Of a stretch of 64,000 nucleotides of DNA, positions 26,045-36,141 are shown piece after piece (the first letter of the stretch is position 1; each line of letters starts with the position of its first letter). The notes beneath the pieces were generated by a model. The model was not told the DNA's origin. It searched no databases and saw nothing but the letters and a program-made list of their open reading frames with translations. This DNA comes from Parabacteroides sp. PFB2-10. Lineage in GTDB: Bacteria > Bacteroidota > Bacteroidia > Bacteroidales > Tannerellaceae. Made by a program: the position numbers and the translations under genes. The stretch is taken from contig NZ_JARXWI010000007.1 in NCBI RefSeq assembly GCF_029893085.1, positions 62,001 through 126,000 of the forward strand, given 5' to 3'.

Positions 26045-27310
26045 CTATCTCATCTTAAGTGTTACAATCGTTATCACCGCCAGAATAATGCCGATCAGCC
26101 AAAAGCGGATCACAATCTTGGATTCCGGCACCACATGATACGGCTTCTGGATAATAGCCTGTATGCCGGCATTGCCCGGCTTCTGGAAATGATGATGCAA
26201 AGGGGTCATCTTAAAGACCCGCATGCCTTCCCCGCTTTTCTTTTTGGTATATTTGAAATAGAAACGTTGAATGATCACGGAAAGGATCTCCACTAAGAAA
26301 ATACCGCACAGGATAGGGATCAATAATTCTTTCCGGATGATAATTGCAAATACGGCAATAATACCTCCGATGGTCAAACTACCCGTATCGCCCATAAACA
26401 CCTGTGCCGGATAGGCATTATACCAGAGAAAACCAACCGTTGCCCCGATAAACGCCGCGGAAAATATCACCAGTTCCTCCGCTCCAGGTATATACATAAT
26501 GTTCAGGAAGGAGGCAAAATTGACGTGCGACGACATATAGGCCAGGATACCCAGGGCAACCCCGATAATCCCTGAGCTACCCGCCGCCAAGCCGTCTAAG
26601 CCATCGGTCAGATTCGCACCGTTGGATACCGCCGTGACAATAAAGATAACCACCAACACAAAAACGATCCATGCCAGCGGTTGTTTGTATTTACCTGCCC
26701 AGCCGACAAGCATCTCGTAATCGAAATTATTATTCTTCAGGAAAGGAATAGTCGTTTTAGTCGATTTGGTTTCATCCGCGTGGAAACGCACCTCTTCGAT
26801 CTGGTTCTCTCCATTATAGACTTCCATATTTTCGCGGATCACTACATCGGGACTCAGATACAACACCAATCCGACAATAAAGCCAAGTCCTACCTGGCCA
26901 ATCACCTTGAATTGCCCACGCAATCCCTCTTTGTCTTTCTTGAACACCTTGATATAGTCGTCGGTCATCCCGATCGCCCCCAGCCAAAGGGTTGTAATGA
27001 TCATCAGGATAATATAGATATTATCCAACCGGCAACAAAGGAGTGTAGGGATCAGGATGGCGATGATAATGATGATACCGCCCATAGTCGGTGTTCCTTT
27101 CTTGCTGTATAGCCCTTCCAGGCCCAGGTCGCGCACGGTTTCTCCAATCTGCATGCGGCGCAGTTTATCGATAATCATACGCCCGATGGTGGTCGTAATA
27201 AACAGGGAGAAGATCAATGCCAGCCCCGAACGGAAAGAGATATACCGGAACATGCCTGCTCCCGGCAGATCGATCCATTCATCCAGAAAATTAAACAGGT
27301 AATATAACAT
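26045..27310 (-). CDS. mraY: Phospho-MurNAc-pentapeptide translocase MraY
   Basis: Polytopic membrane enzyme that forms lipid I from UDP-MurNAc-pentapeptide and undecaprenyl phosphate. Seen: [13 protein letters not shown], the Mg-binding [20 protein letters not shown], and [11 protein letters not shown] near the end. At 421 residues it is longer than the E. coli enzyme because of an insert (about residues 140-195, [20 protein letters not shown]) in a periplasmic loop, common in Bacteroidetes. Nine bases after murE. Confidence 0.96.
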   Translation of the reverse strand: MLYYLFNFLDEWIDLPGAGMFRYISFRSGLALIFSLFITTTIGRMIIDKLRRMQIGETVRDLGLEGLYSKKGTPTMGGIIIIIAILIPTLLCCRLDNIYIILMIITTLWLGAIGMTDDYIKVFKKDKEGLRGQFKVIGQVGLGFIVGLVLYLSPDVVIRENMEVYNGENQIEEVRFHADETKSTKTTIPFLKNNNFDYEMLVGWAGKYKQPLAWIVFVLVVIFIVTAVSNGANLTDGLDGLAAGSSGIIGVALGILAYMSSHVNFASFLNIMYIPGAEELVIFSAAFIGATVGFLWYNAYPAQVFMGDTGSLTIGGIIAVFAIIIRKELLIPILCGIFLVEILSVIIQRFYFKYTKKKSGEGMRVFKMTPLHHHFQKPGNAGIQAIIQKPYHVVPESKIVIRFWLIGIILAVITIVTLKMR

Positions 27311-27319
27311 GCGGTATAT

Positions 27320-28786
27320 TTATTTTGATTGTTGTTGCGCAAATATGTCTCTTAGTTTTTCCCGGTCGTCAAAATGGTGTTTTACGCCTTTTATCTCCTG
27401 ATAATCCTCATGCCCTTTGCCGGCCACCAGAATGACATCGCCTTTTTTTGCCAGCATCGTTGCCGTGCGAATAGCCTGGGTACGATCGGTAATACAAAGC
27501 GTACGGGTCATTTCGTCGGCATTCAGTCCCGCCACCATATCCTGGATAATCGCATCCGGCTCCTCAAAACGGGGGTTATCGGATGTGAGAATCACCTGAT
27601 CACTGTATTTGATCGCCTCTTTGGCCATCAGCGGACGTTTGCCCTTATCACGGTTTCCGCCGGCGCCCACCACGGTGATCACCCGGCCACGGCCATCCAA
27701 TACCTCACCGATGGCGTTCAACACATTGGTCAACGCATCCGGCGTATGCGCGTAATCGACAATCGCCGTATAGCCCAGCGGTGAGAGAACCGTTTCAAAC
27801 CGACCGGAGACAGGCAATAAGGCACTGAGCACTAAGAGAACCTCCTCCGGCTTGCGCCCCAAGGCCACTGCGGCACCGTAGACTGCCAATAGGTTATAGG
27901 CATTGAAACGCCCCACAAAATGCACCATCACCTCTTGTCCATTGATCTGCAAAGCCGTTCCTTCAAAGTGCGATTCCAGTATTTTGGCTTTGAAATCAGC
28001 CAGCGTACGCAGAGAATAGGAGAGCTTCTGCGCCTTTGTATTTTGAAGCATGACCGGCCCGGCCTTATCATCCGCGTTGGTCAGGGCAAAAGCCTCTTTC
28101 GGCAACTCATCGAAAAACCGCTTCTTGGCATGCAGGTAATTATCCACCGTCAGGTGATAATCCATGTGATCGCGCGAGAGATTGGTGAAGATACCTCCTT
28201 TAAAGGTCAATCCACTGATCCGTCGCTGATCGACCGCATGCGAACTCACCTCCATAAACGCATAGGTACATCCGGCTTTTACCATACGGTCAAATAAAGC
28301 CTGCAATGTAGGCGCGTCAGGCGTTGTATGCGTAGCCGGCACAACCTCATCGTCTATGTAATTACAAACGGTCGATATCAGCCCCACTTTATATCCCATC
28401 ATACGAAACATCTCGTAAAGAAGTGTCGCAATGGTCGTCTTTCCGTTTGTTCCGGTTACGCCCACCAGCGTGAGTTTAGCCGACGGATGGCCATACCAGG
28501 CCGAAAGCAACACGCCTAAAGCCTCCGCCGAATCGCCTACACAAATATAGGTTGCGGCAATAGCGGGCAGCTCCTCCGGTATCTTTTCGCAGACAATAGC
28601 GACGGCTCCTTTTTCGATAGCGTTCTTTATATAGTCATGGCCGTCGACAGAAACGCCTTTCACCGCCACAAACAGCGTACCCGCCTCCACCTTCCGCGAG
28701 TCGGACTCTATGCGAAGAACGTCGATATCTAATGCTCCTTGCGTATCCGGCTTATCTAATGCCTTTATTAAATCTTTTAGTTTCAT
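27320..28786 (-). CDS. murE: UDP-MurNAc-tripeptide synthetase, meso-DAP type
   Basis: Cytosolic Mur ligase that adds the third stem residue. Seen: [17 protein letters not shown] as P-loop, [22 protein letters not shown] and the specificity motif [15 protein letters not shown] marks enzymes that add meso-diaminopimelate rather than lysine, so the peptidoglycan is predicted to be DAP-type. 488 residues, six bases after ftsI. Confidence 0.96.
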   Translation of the reverse strand: MKLKDLIKALDKPDTQGALDIDVLRIESDSRKVEAGTLFVAVKGVSVDGHDYIKNAIEKGAVAIVCEKIPEELPAIAATYICVGDSAEALGVLLSAWYGHPSAKLTLVGVTGTNGKTTIATLLYEMFRMMGYKVGLISTVCNYIDDEVVPATHTTPDAPTLQALFDRMVKAGCTYAFMEVSSHAVDQRRISGLTFKGGIFTNLSRDHMDYHLTVDNYLHAKKRFFDELPKEAFALTNADDKAGPVMLQNTKAQKLSYSLRTLADFKAKILESHFEGTALQINGQEVMVHFVGRFNAYNLLAVYGAAVALGRKPEEVLLVLSALLPVSGRFETVLSPLGYTAIVDYAHTPDALTNVLNAIGEVLDGRGRVITVVGAGGNRDKGKRPLMAKEAIKYSDQVILTSDNPRFEEPDAIIQDMVAGLNADEMTRTLCITDRTQAIRTATMLAKKGDVILVAGKGHEDYQEIKGVKHHFDDREKLRDIFAQQQSK

Positions 28787-28792
28787 ATCCTG

Positions 28793-30949
28793 TTATCTCA
28801 ATTGTAATGTTACCGTTTGACCTCTCACGGCCTGTTGCCCCGGCGAAATACTCTGACCAATCACCTTGCCCACGCCCGTGAGGTACACCTGAAGCCCTGC
28901 CTGTTCCATCAGAAAAACAGCATCTTTGGCTCCCATCCCAATCACACGGGGCACTTTGCCGTTCGACATCGCAAGGTCTTTCAATACCACCTCGTCTTTT
29001 TCTCCTTCCGCAACAGCCACGACCCAGCCGGTTTCCGGTTCATCGGTCTCCGCCTTCACCTCCAACCTACGAAGCACCTGCTCCACCGCTTTGCGGTCGC
29101 CTCCCTTCACATGAGGAGTCATCACCGCCATCGAGTCACGATCGATCTTGCGCAGATCGAACGACATCTGGTGGGCATATATCTTTTCTGCAATATTTTT
29201 CACCACAACTCCCGACATTCCTCCGCCTGAAGGGTAACCAATACGCGGTTGACGGATCACCACTATGCAGGTATACTGCGGATTGTCGGCCGGGAAATAG
29301 CCACAAAAAGAGACCTGATGACCCGCCGTACGATAGACTCCGCCCGAAGCAATCTGCGCCGTACCGGTCTTGCCGGCTATCCGGATCAGATTCGATTTCA
29401 CGTCCGTCCCCGTTCCTTTCTCCACCACACCGAGTAACATATCCTGCACAATCTCCAGGGTTCGCTTGGAACAAATAGAAGGGATCAACACCTCCGGCGA
29501 TAACTTTTGCACCACCTTCCCCTGGTTCGTAATCTCCCGGGTGAAGTAGGGACGCATCATCTTGCCGCCGTTGGCAATGGCATTATAGAACGTCAGTGTT
29601 TGTATTGGCAAAATTTGTGTTTCATAGCCTATCGACATCCAAGGCAGCGCTGTCTTCGACCAATTGCTTCCGTCAGCTTTCGGCATACGGATCTTAGAAT
29701 GTCCCGAGCCGGGAATCTCCAAGTTCAGGTCGGCATTCATGCCGATACGATAAAGCCCCTCCACAAATTTTTCCGGTTTATCAGCGTATCCATCCAGAAT
29801 TGTTTTTGAAACCCCGATATTAGAGGATACCCAAATAGCCTTCTCCACAGTGATCGTTTGATATCCTCCTTTATTGATATTGTGGTCGGTCATGCGTTGG
29901 CCGGCTATCATATAGAGCCCATCACCCGTATCGACCGAATCACCCGGCTGGCATACACCATCTTCCAGCGCCACCATAATGGAGGCCACCTTAAAGGTCG
30001 ATCCGGGCTCTGTTTCGTCGGCCACGGCATGGTTTTTCGTTTCTCCATAAATGCCCTCGCGAATACGTCCCATATTGGTAATGGCTTTGATCTCGCCCGT
30101 GGCTACTTCCATCACCACAGCCGTACCCGATTCGGCATCGATCTCTTTCAGTTTATCGACCAGCGCCTTTTCCGTAAAGTCCTGAATGTTTATATCGATG
30201 GTGGTCCATACATCCATTCCGTCAACCGGCTCGATCTCCGTCACATTGGTCCAGGCCCCTCCTACTCTTCGTACCGAACTCAGACCCGCTTCCCCGCGCA
30301 ACAGCGAATCATACCGCAGTTCCAGCCCGTTTTTCCCTTTCGAAACACCGGAGGCCTCCAACTCCCCATAGATATCGCCTATGGTGCGCGAAGCCAGTGT
30401 GCCGAACGGTTTCTCGCGTTGCACCATCTCTTTGGTGTAGAATCCGCTACGAAAACGGCTCAATCGAAGGAAAGGAAATGTTTTGATATCTTTCAGGTCG
30501 GCATAAGAGACCCGTTGACGACAAATCGAAAACTGGCGGCTTTTGCTTTTCAGTCCGTTCAACAAATGAGTCTTATAGCCGGCAGCCGTTTTGTCTTTCA
30601 GCGTACGGGAAAGACAAATAGCTAACGAATCGAGCGATTCTTCAAAGGCATCTTGTTTGAAACCATCCGCCCGGAAGTCGATATAGAGATTATAACGCGG
30701 CACGCTGGTAGCCATCAATTTGCCCTCCGCCGAATAGATATTGCCCCGTCCGGGCAACACTAAGCGATCGGGGCGTTTCTGGCTTTCGCCCACGGCGATC
30801 CATTTTTCTTTTTCCACAAATGCCGTATTGAAAGCACGAAAAACTATACCCCCTGCTACCAGCAATAGCAACAGGGTTACAAGGATATAATAGACAAAAA
30901 TCCGATTATCCTTACCTGCTTTTTCTTGTAACTCTTTCTCTTCCGACAT
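28793..30949 (-). CDS. ftsI: Septal transpeptidase FtsI with C-terminal PASTA domain
   Basis: Class B penicillin-binding protein that cross-links septal peptidoglycan. Order: short cytoplasmic tail, one membrane helix (about residues 17-38), the pedestal domain with LPGRGNIYS, and the transpeptidase with Ser317 in GSTFK, SSN in WVSSNIGVSK, and KTGTAQ. The last 60 residues form one PASTA domain (VPRVIGMGAKDAVFLMEQAG, VIGQSISPGQ). 718 residues is normal for Bacteroidetes. Two bases after ftsL. Confidence 0.95.
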   Translation of the reverse strand: MSEEKELQEKAGKDNRIFVYYILVTLLLLLVAGGIVFRAFNTAFVEKEKWIAVGESQKRPDRLVLPGRGNIYSAEGKLMATSVPRYNLYIDFRADGFKQDAFEESLDSLAICLSRTLKDKTAAGYKTHLLNGLKSKSRQFSICRQRVSYADLKDIKTFPFLRLSRFRSGFYTKEMVQREKPFGTLASRTIGDIYGELEASGVSKGKNGLELRYDSLLRGEAGLSSVRRVGGAWTNVTEIEPVDGMDVWTTIDINIQDFTEKALVDKLKEIDAESGTAVVMEVATGEIKAITNMGRIREGIYGETKNHAVADETEPGSTFKVASIMVALEDGVCQPGDSVDTGDGLYMIAGQRMTDHNINKGGYQTITVEKAIWVSSNIGVSKTILDGYADKPEKFVEGLYRIGMNADLNLEIPGSGHSKIRMPKADGSNWSKTALPWMSIGYETQILPIQTLTFYNAIANGGKMMRPYFTREITNQGKVVQKLSPEVLIPSICSKRTLEIVQDMLLGVVEKGTGTDVKSNLIRIAGKTGTAQIASGGVYRTAGHQVSFCGYFPADNPQYTCIVVIRQPRIGYPSGGGMSGVVVKNIAEKIYAHQMSFDLRKIDRDSMAVMTPHVKGGDRKAVEQVLRRLEVKAETDEPETGWVVAVAEGEKDEVVLKDLAMSNGKVPRVIGMGAKDAVFLMEQAGLQVYLTGVGKVIGQSISPGQQAVRGQTVTLQLR

Positions 30950-30951
30950 AG

Positions 30952-31296
30952 CTATTTATGCAATTCATAAGCAGGAGTCTTGGCGCTTTCCAACTCTAAC
31001 CCCTGCTCTTCTACCAACGATTCGATTTGTGACTGACGGCTATGGCCCGTCAGGGTGGAGGAGATCGACAAGGCTTCAAAACGCACATCCTGCAACTGTT
31101 GCTGCAAAAGGTCGATCTCTTTCAGTTTCTGCATACAGGTATAACGGTTGCCGATAAAAAAGAAGATAAGAAGAACGATCAGGACGATCATCTTGGTATG
31201 CTTCACGATGAAATCTTCCTTCAACACCCCGCCACCCAGAATATAGAGTAGTGAGAAGCGTTTTTCTTTTTTCTTTTTCCTGTTCGGTTGTGCCAT
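30952..31296 (-). CDS. ftsL: FtsL-like cell division protein
   Basis: A 114-residue bitopic protein: a basic start (QPNRKKKKEKRF), one membrane helix (MIVLIVLLIFFFIGNRY) near residues 36-53, and a periplasmic coiled coil (LKEIDLLQQQLQDVRFEALS). Size, topology and place between rsmH and ftsI identify it as FtsL; sequence similarity in this family is always low. Confidence 0.85.
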   Translation of the reverse strand: MAQPNRKKKKEKRFSLLYILGGGVLKEDFIVKHTKMIVLIVLLIFFFIGNRYTCMQKLKEIDLLQQQLQDVRFEALSISSTLTGHSRQSQIESLVEEQGLELESAKTPAYELHK

Positions 31297-31321
31297 GGGT
31301 TATATCTCTTTTTCTTTTCTG

Positions 31322-32233
31322 TTATCCTATCAATTCCGCCACACGCAGTTTCGCCGAGCGCGACCGCGGATTGCGCTCCACCTCCTCCTCCGAGGCGACA
31401 ATCAGCTTATCGATGATCCGAAACGGGGTCAACACATTGCCGTAAAAGTCCTGCTCGCTCTTCCCGTCAAAACGGCCGCTCTTCAAAAAGTTCTTCACCA
31501 GCCTGTCTTCCAATGAATGATAGGTGATCACCACCAATCGCCCACCGGGTTTCAACACGCGAAGCGTTTGCTCCAGCATCTCCTTCAGGGCGCTCATCTC
31601 GTCGTTCACCTCGATGCGCAACGCCTGAAAAGCCTGTGCCAGATACTTCTTCTCTTTATTCTTTCCGCCTAATGGCTTGACAAGATCGATAAACTGAGCA
31701 ATGGTTTGTATGGGCTGCTGTTGCCGGCTACGCACCAGAACAGCGGCCAGTTTGCGCGATTGCTTCAATTCGCCGTAATAATAAAACAGGTCGGCCAACT
31801 GCTCTTCAGTATATTGATTGACAATATCGGCAGCCGTACGCCCGGAACGGCAGTTCATCCGCATATCCAATGGCCCGTCAAAACGAAAAGAGAAGCCCCG
31901 CTCCTCTTCGTCGAAATGATGAGACGAGACACCCAGATCAGCCAACAGCCCATCTACCGAGCCTACCTGATCATGATAGCGCATAAAATTATAGAGATAG
32001 CGGAAGTTGCTCCGGACAAACACAAAACGGGGATCTTCGGGAATGTTCTGCTCGGCGTCGGCATCCTGGTCGAAACCATACAAACGCCCATCAACACTGA
32101 GCTGTTTCAATATTTCGCGGGAATGCCCGCCGCCTCCGAAAGTAACATCCACATACACGCCGGCAGGCTTCACAGCCAACCCATCCAGGCTTTCTTTTAA
32201 TAAAACGGGAGTATGATAACAAACTTCAGCCAC
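31322..32233 (-). CDS. rsmH: 16S rRNA m4C1402 methyltransferase RsmH (MraW)
   Basis: S-adenosylmethionine-dependent enzyme that N4-methylates C1402 in the ribosomal decoding site. Seen: YHTPVLLKESLDGL at the start, the SAM loop DVTFGGGGHSREIL, LADLGVSSHHFDEEERGFSF and VITYHSLEDRLVKNF. 303 residues. It is the first gene of the dcw block here; mraZ, which usually precedes it in this phylum, is missing. Confidence 0.96.
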   Translation of the reverse strand: MAEVCYHTPVLLKESLDGLAVKPAGVYVDVTFGGGGHSREILKQLSVDGRLYGFDQDADAEQNIPEDPRFVFVRSNFRYLYNFMRYHDQVGSVDGLLADLGVSSHHFDEEERGFSFRFDGPLDMRMNCRSGRTAADIVNQYTEEQLADLFYYYGELKQSRKLAAVLVRSRQQQPIQTIAQFIDLVKPLGGKNKEKKYLAQAFQALRIEVNDEMSALKEMLEQTLRVLKPGGRLVVITYHSLEDRLVKNFLKSGRFDGKSEQDFYGNVLTPFRIIDKLIVASEEEVERNPRSRSAKLRVAELIG

Positions 32234-32317
32234 TTTTTGGAGACAATTACATTAAACTATTCCTTAAACTAAACCCACCTAATCACCTAAAAAGCAGATG
32301 GGTTATCATTTACATCG

Positions 32318-32350
32318 TAAAGTTACAATAATCTTTCTATAACTTCCAAA
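32318..32350 (-). promoter_or_regulatory. Candidate promoter of the dcw cluster
   Basis: On the minus strand TTTG (32347-32350), 21 bases, then TAACTTTA (32318-32325), which differs from TAnnTTTG only in the last base. It lies 85 bases before the rsmH ATG, so the leader is long enough for regulation. Confidence 0.4.
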
Positions 32351-32478
32351 CAATAAAAAGAAAAAGTAGCCAAAAAGTTTTCAACAGGTCGCATCAAGCT
32401 CTCCGGTTTTCAAAAAAAACATAATAAACAATCCATCACTTACAACAAACCCGACAAATATCAATTCCCAAATGTTAA

Positions 32479-32647
32479 AATATCGATTGTAAGCAAAATG
32501 GACGTTTTGCTTACAATTCCATACGTTAAAAAGTGTTTCTCCCGGGAGTTTGTCTCTAAACTCCCGCTTTTTTGCGCGCAAACTCCCGCCGAAATTACAA
32601 ATCGTAAATTCGGGGTTTCGTCGAAAACGGGCATTTTGACATTTATT
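32479..32647 (+). repeat. Dispersed CTCCCGGGAG element, copy C
   Basis: The best preserved copy. A perfect 13-bp stem (32486-32498 with 32505-32517, TTTTGCTTACAAT on the right, six-base loop TGGACG), then ACGTTAAAAAGTGTTTCTCC, the palindrome CTCCCGGGAG (32539-32548), AAACTCCCGC, GCGCGC, AAACTCCCGCCGAAAT, and TTTTGACATTT. It points against the transcription of both neighbours, upstream of rsmH and downstream of the S41 protease. Confidence 0.85.
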
Positions 32648-32672
32648 CACATTGTTGCGAGAGCAGTTTATC

Positions 32673-32725
32673 AAAAAAAAGAGTTCGCAGAGGAGCGCTA
32701 TATGCGCTTTCTCCTCTGCGAACTC
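32673..32725 (-). terminator. Strong terminator of the S41 protease gene
   Basis: Perfect 15-bp stem, GAGTTCGCAGAGGAG (32681-32695) with CTCCTCTGCGAACTC (32711-32725), and a T8 run on the minus strand (A8 at 32673-32680). The loop has an inner GCGC/GCGC pair. A second small hairpin, CTCACTCC/GGAGTGAG (32746-32771), lies nearer the stop codon. Confidence 0.9.
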
Positions 32726-32790
32726 CCCATTATATCTATTTTCTCCTCACTCCCCAGAGTGAGGGAGTGAGAAGTTAGAAGAGAGCTATC

Positions 32791-35700
32791 TTATTTATTC
32801 CAAACCCTGGGTGCCGGTGCTCCGGGCAGGGGTTGGCGGTTTTTCAGCTCTTTCATCACCTCTTCGATGGCGCGATCGAGCTGCTGGTCTTCGCCATTCC
32901 ATTCTTTGATCGGGTCGTTATCGACGATGATATCCGGATTCACTCCGTAGTTCTCGATAATCCACTCCCCTGTTTTCGGGTCGTAGCTGGTGAAGAACGG
33001 CACGCGGATATCTGTTCCATCCATATAGGGCAGTGAGCCGCTGATGCCTACAATGCCTCCCCACGTACGGGTACCGATCAGCTTACCCAAACCAAGGGCA
33101 CGGAAGCCCCACGGGAAAAGGTCACCATCCGAAGCGGAATACTTATTCACCAGACATACTTTCGGTCCTACCTGCACCGCATCGGGCACGGTTCCGATAA
33201 AGGATGATCCGCGACGCATCGTCAGGCGATAGGGTTCGCGAGCCAAGCGCTCCAGAATCATTGGAGACACATTACCTCCTCCGTTGGCACGGTCGTCGAT
33301 AATCAAGCCCTCCTTATCTAATTGCGGATAGAAATAGCGGGAGAACTCATTCAATCCTTCCACACCCATGTCGGGAATATAGACATAACCTACCTTGCCG
33401 TTGGTCGCTTCGTCTACCTTACGGATATTTTCCTGGATCCAGTTGTAGTGATACAAGGAGTATTCTTCTTCCAACGGACTAATCACCACTTTGCGGGCGC
33501 CTGCCAGTTGCGGCTGGCTGTTGAGCATTAGCTCGGTCGGCACGTTGGCTTTTCCTACCAACAGAGAGTACATATCTTTCACCGTATTGGTCGCCACGCC
33601 ATCGATAGAGATGATGAATTCGCCCTTTTTCGCGTCGATACCCGGCTCTGTCAGAGGCGAACGCAGGTCTTTGCTCCAAGATGCCCCCGGAAGGATCTTT
33701 TCTAAACGGAAGAAACCGCTCTTATCTCTCGATATCTCCGCGCCGAGCAGTCCGGTCGGTATGCGTTTAGCACGTTCGGTCTCACCCGGATTCACATAGC
33801 TATGTCCCACATTGAGCTCGCCAATCAGTTCGCCAATCACATAATTCAGGTCTAAGCGTGTCTTCACGTATGGGAGAAGTACCGCATATTTCGTTTTCAT
33901 CGCTTTCCAATCGACGCCATGCATATTCTCCACATAGAAACCATCGCGGAAAGCACGCCAGGCTTCATCGAACAGTTGTGCCCATTCCTGTGGGTAATCC
34001 ACGGGAATCTTCATGTTGGAAAGGTCAACCGATTCTTTCAGATCGGCTTTTCCAGCTGGGATATCCATCACATAATACTGTCCACCCCGTGAGAATAACG
34101 CCTTCTTATTGCCCGGCGCTACCGACATATACCCGTCGGCCACGTCGTCTTCCTTCTGCTTTTTCAGGTCGAACGCCTTGGTGCCCCCACGCGAGCTGTA
34201 ATAGACTTTCTTTCCGTCCGAATAGAAACCGCTGTAGCGTCCGCCGGGCAACGGCAGCTTCAGGATGCGCTCACCGATTCCTTCCGCGTCGAACACCACC
34301 TTCACACCCGTATCCGCTTTGGCATCCTCCTTCTTGGGAGCTTCCGGTTTCGAAGCGTTTACCTCGGGATCGGTCTGCATAAACGGCGAGGGAGTGTCTT
34401 TGGCCAACAGAGCCAGGTAGACGCCATTCATATTGTTGTAGGTATGGTTCCACTCCGTCGATCCGTAGGTCGGGTTGAAATCGCGCGCCGACGTAAACAC
34501 TAAGTATTTGCCATCGGTGCTGAACACAGGCGAATAAGAATCATACCAGCGATCGGTAACCGGATATTCTTTCTTCTCAGCCAGGTTATACACATACACA
34601 ATCGACATCTGATTCTCTGCCGGGCGCGAATAGGTGATCCACTGGTTGTCGGGAGAGAAGTTATAATCGTTGATCTCCGACATTGGATTCCGGAAAAGAA
34701 GCGTCACCTTCTTCGTAGCTACATCCAACAGGTTCAGTTGGTTCTTGCGGTCGCTGTAAATGATCTTCTTCGCGTCGGGACTCCATTTGAAGGTGCGGAT
34801 ATAGGTATCGTTGCCTTTGGTCAGTTGTTCTTTTCCACTGCCGCCACCGGCCGGTTGCAGGTAAAGCTCGGTTTCGCCGGTCTCATCGGATATATAGGCC
34901 ATATATTTCCCGTCGGGCGACCATTGCGCAGCTCGCTCATGCGCACCGGGTGTGCGGCTGATATTGCGGGTAACCCCTTTCTGAGCCGGCACATCGAACA
35001 CCTCTCCACGAGCCGTAACTACCAATCGCTCCCCATCGGGCGACAGGCTTGCCGCCGTGATATATCCGGCGCCCGCCTTGATTTCGCTGCGCGCATAGAT
35101 ATTATCGGAATTCAGAACGATGTTCACCTTTTGCGGCTGACGACTGGTTGCATCCATCTTATAGATATAACCGCCGTTCTCAAACACGATCGTATTGCCA
35201 TGCGCCGAAGGGAATTTCACATCAAACTCCGTGAAGTTGGTCACCTTGTCGGTCTGCTTGCTCTTAGTGTTGTAAACGAAAATATTCATTGTGCGGTCGC
35301 GATCTGAGATATAGAAGATGTTATCACCGATCCACATCGGGATAATATCCTGTGCCTTGTTATTGGTAATGTTTTCTACCTGCTGAGCACCCGGATTATA
35401 GATCCAGATATCGTCGGCCATCCCGCCTTCGTAATACTTCCAGGTACGGAACTCACGCATCACCCGGTTGTAGGCCAACTGCTTCCCGTCGGGCGAATAG
35501 CTACAGAAGCCCCCTTCGGGCAGCGGAATGGTTTCAGAGAGTCCCCCCTCTTTGTGTGCCAGCAGCAATTTGCCGTCGAAGCTGCTGCTGATGCGATTGC
35601 GATAGACAATCTGTTCGCCATTGGGATGCCAGGTCATCACGATGTTATTGGGTCCCATGCGGTCGCCCAGGTCATCGCGTTGGTTGGTGGCTGTATAGGT

Positions 35701-36012
35701 CAGGCGAAGCGGTTCCCCCCCTGCCACAGGTATGGTATACACCTCCGTATTACCGTCGTATTGTCCGGTGAAAGCGATGGTTTTTCCATCGGGCGAGAAA
35801 CGCGGAAACATTTCATACCCTACGTGCGAAGTAAGCCGTTGCGCCTCCCCACCGTTGACAGATACTTTATATAAGTCACCGGCATAACTGAATACGATTT
35901 CCGTCCCGTTGGTGGCGGGAAACCGTAATAATCGCGCTTCATCCGCCGCTTTCATGCCAAAGACAGCCACCGTGAAGCAAATCATGATAGAAAGAATTGT
36001 TTTCTTGTTCAT
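32791..36012 (-). CDS. Tricorn-like S41 family protease
   Basis: Exported serine protease of 1073 residues with a signal peptide (MNKKTILSIMICFTVAVFG). The first half is a beta-propeller with at least seven PD40 motifs (RFSPDGKTIAF, SYSPDGKQLAY, SLSPDGERLVV, QWSPDGKYMAY, KWSPDAKKIIY, FSPDNQWITY, VFSTDGKYLVF). After a low-complexity hinge (SKPEAPKKEDAKADTG) come a C1-like domain, a PDZ domain and the S41 core: NVGHSYV with the likely catalytic His and NKYSASDGDLFPW with the likely nucleophile Ser. It should trim peptides in the periplasm. The ATG at 36012 is preferred because the -7 box overlaps the alternative upstream start. Confidence 0.88.
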   Translation of the reverse strand: MNKKTILSIMICFTVAVFGMKAADEARLLRFPATNGTEIVFSYAGDLYKVSVNGGEAQRLTSHVGYEMFPRFSPDGKTIAFTGQYDGNTEVYTIPVAGGEPLRLTYTATNQRDDLGDRMGPNNIVMTWHPNGEQIVYRNRISSSFDGKLLLAHKEGGLSETIPLPEGGFCSYSPDGKQLAYNRVMREFRTWKYYEGGMADDIWIYNPGAQQVENITNNKAQDIIPMWIGDNIFYISDRDRTMNIFVYNTKSKQTDKVTNFTEFDVKFPSAHGNTIVFENGGYIYKMDATSRQPQKVNIVLNSDNIYARSEIKAGAGYITAASLSPDGERLVVTARGEVFDVPAQKGVTRNISRTPGAHERAAQWSPDGKYMAYISDETGETELYLQPAGGGSGKEQLTKGNDTYIRTFKWSPDAKKIIYSDRKNQLNLLDVATKKVTLLFRNPMSEINDYNFSPDNQWITYSRPAENQMSIVYVYNLAEKKEYPVTDRWYDSYSPVFSTDGKYLVFTSARDFNPTYGSTEWNHTYNNMNGVYLALLAKDTPSPFMQTDPEVNASKPEAPKKEDAKADTGVKVVFDAEGIGERILKLPLPGGRYSGFYSDGKKVYYSSRGGTKAFDLKKQKEDDVADGYMSVAPGNKKALFSRGGQYYVMDIPAGKADLKESVDLSNMKIPVDYPQEWAQLFDEAWRAFRDGFYVENMHGVDWKAMKTKYAVLLPYVKTRLDLNYVIGELIGELNVGHSYVNPGETERAKRIPTGLLGAEISRDKSGFFRLEKILPGASWSKDLRSPLTEPGIDAKKGEFIISIDGVATNTVKDMYSLLVGKANVPTELMLNSQPQLAGARKVVISPLEEEYSLYHYNWIQENIRKVDEATNGKVGYVYIPDMGVEGLNEFSRYFYPQLDKEGLIIDDRANGGGNVSPMILERLAREPYRLTMRRGSSFIGTVPDAVQVGPKVCLVNKYSASDGDLFPWGFRALGLGKLIGTRTWGGIVGISGSLPYMDGTDIRVPFFTSYDPKTGEWIIENYGVNPDIIVDNDPIKEWNGEDQQLDRAIEEVMKELKNRQPLPGAPAPRVWNK

Positions 36013-36036
36013 AAGCTGATATAGATTTAGTTCGAA

Positions 36037-36044
36037 CAAAGATA
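36037..36044 (-). promoter_or_regulatory. Candidate -7 box, S41 protease gene
   Basis: TATCTTTG on the minus strand matches TAnnTTTG, 24 bases before the ATG at 36012. It overlaps the alternative TTG start at 36039 and so excludes it. Confidence 0.5.
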
Positions 36045-36076
36045 GAAATCATTTCCTCCTATTCCATTATTTTTAT

Positions 36077-36084
36077 TATTTTTG
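36077..36084 (+). promoter_or_regulatory. Candidate -7 box, antiporter gene
   Basis: TATTTTTG matches TAnnTTTG, divergent from the box at 36037-36044. It covers the possible TTG start at 36082, so translation should begin at the ATG at 36142. Confidence 0.45.
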
Positions 36085-36141
36085 CTAAGACTTTTTACTG
36101 TTTTATGTGCCTCAGTAATAACTCAAAAATCCATTACGCCT

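Noticed and set aside
32381-32674. Open frame of 97 codons on the minus strand upstream of rsmH
   Set aside because: It runs through repeat copy C and ends in AT-rich spacer; the other copies do not keep the frame.
36082-36141. TTG start giving 20 more residues on the K+/H+ antiporter
   Set aside because: The codon lies in the -7 box, so the mRNA would begin after it; the extension is also outside the family pattern.
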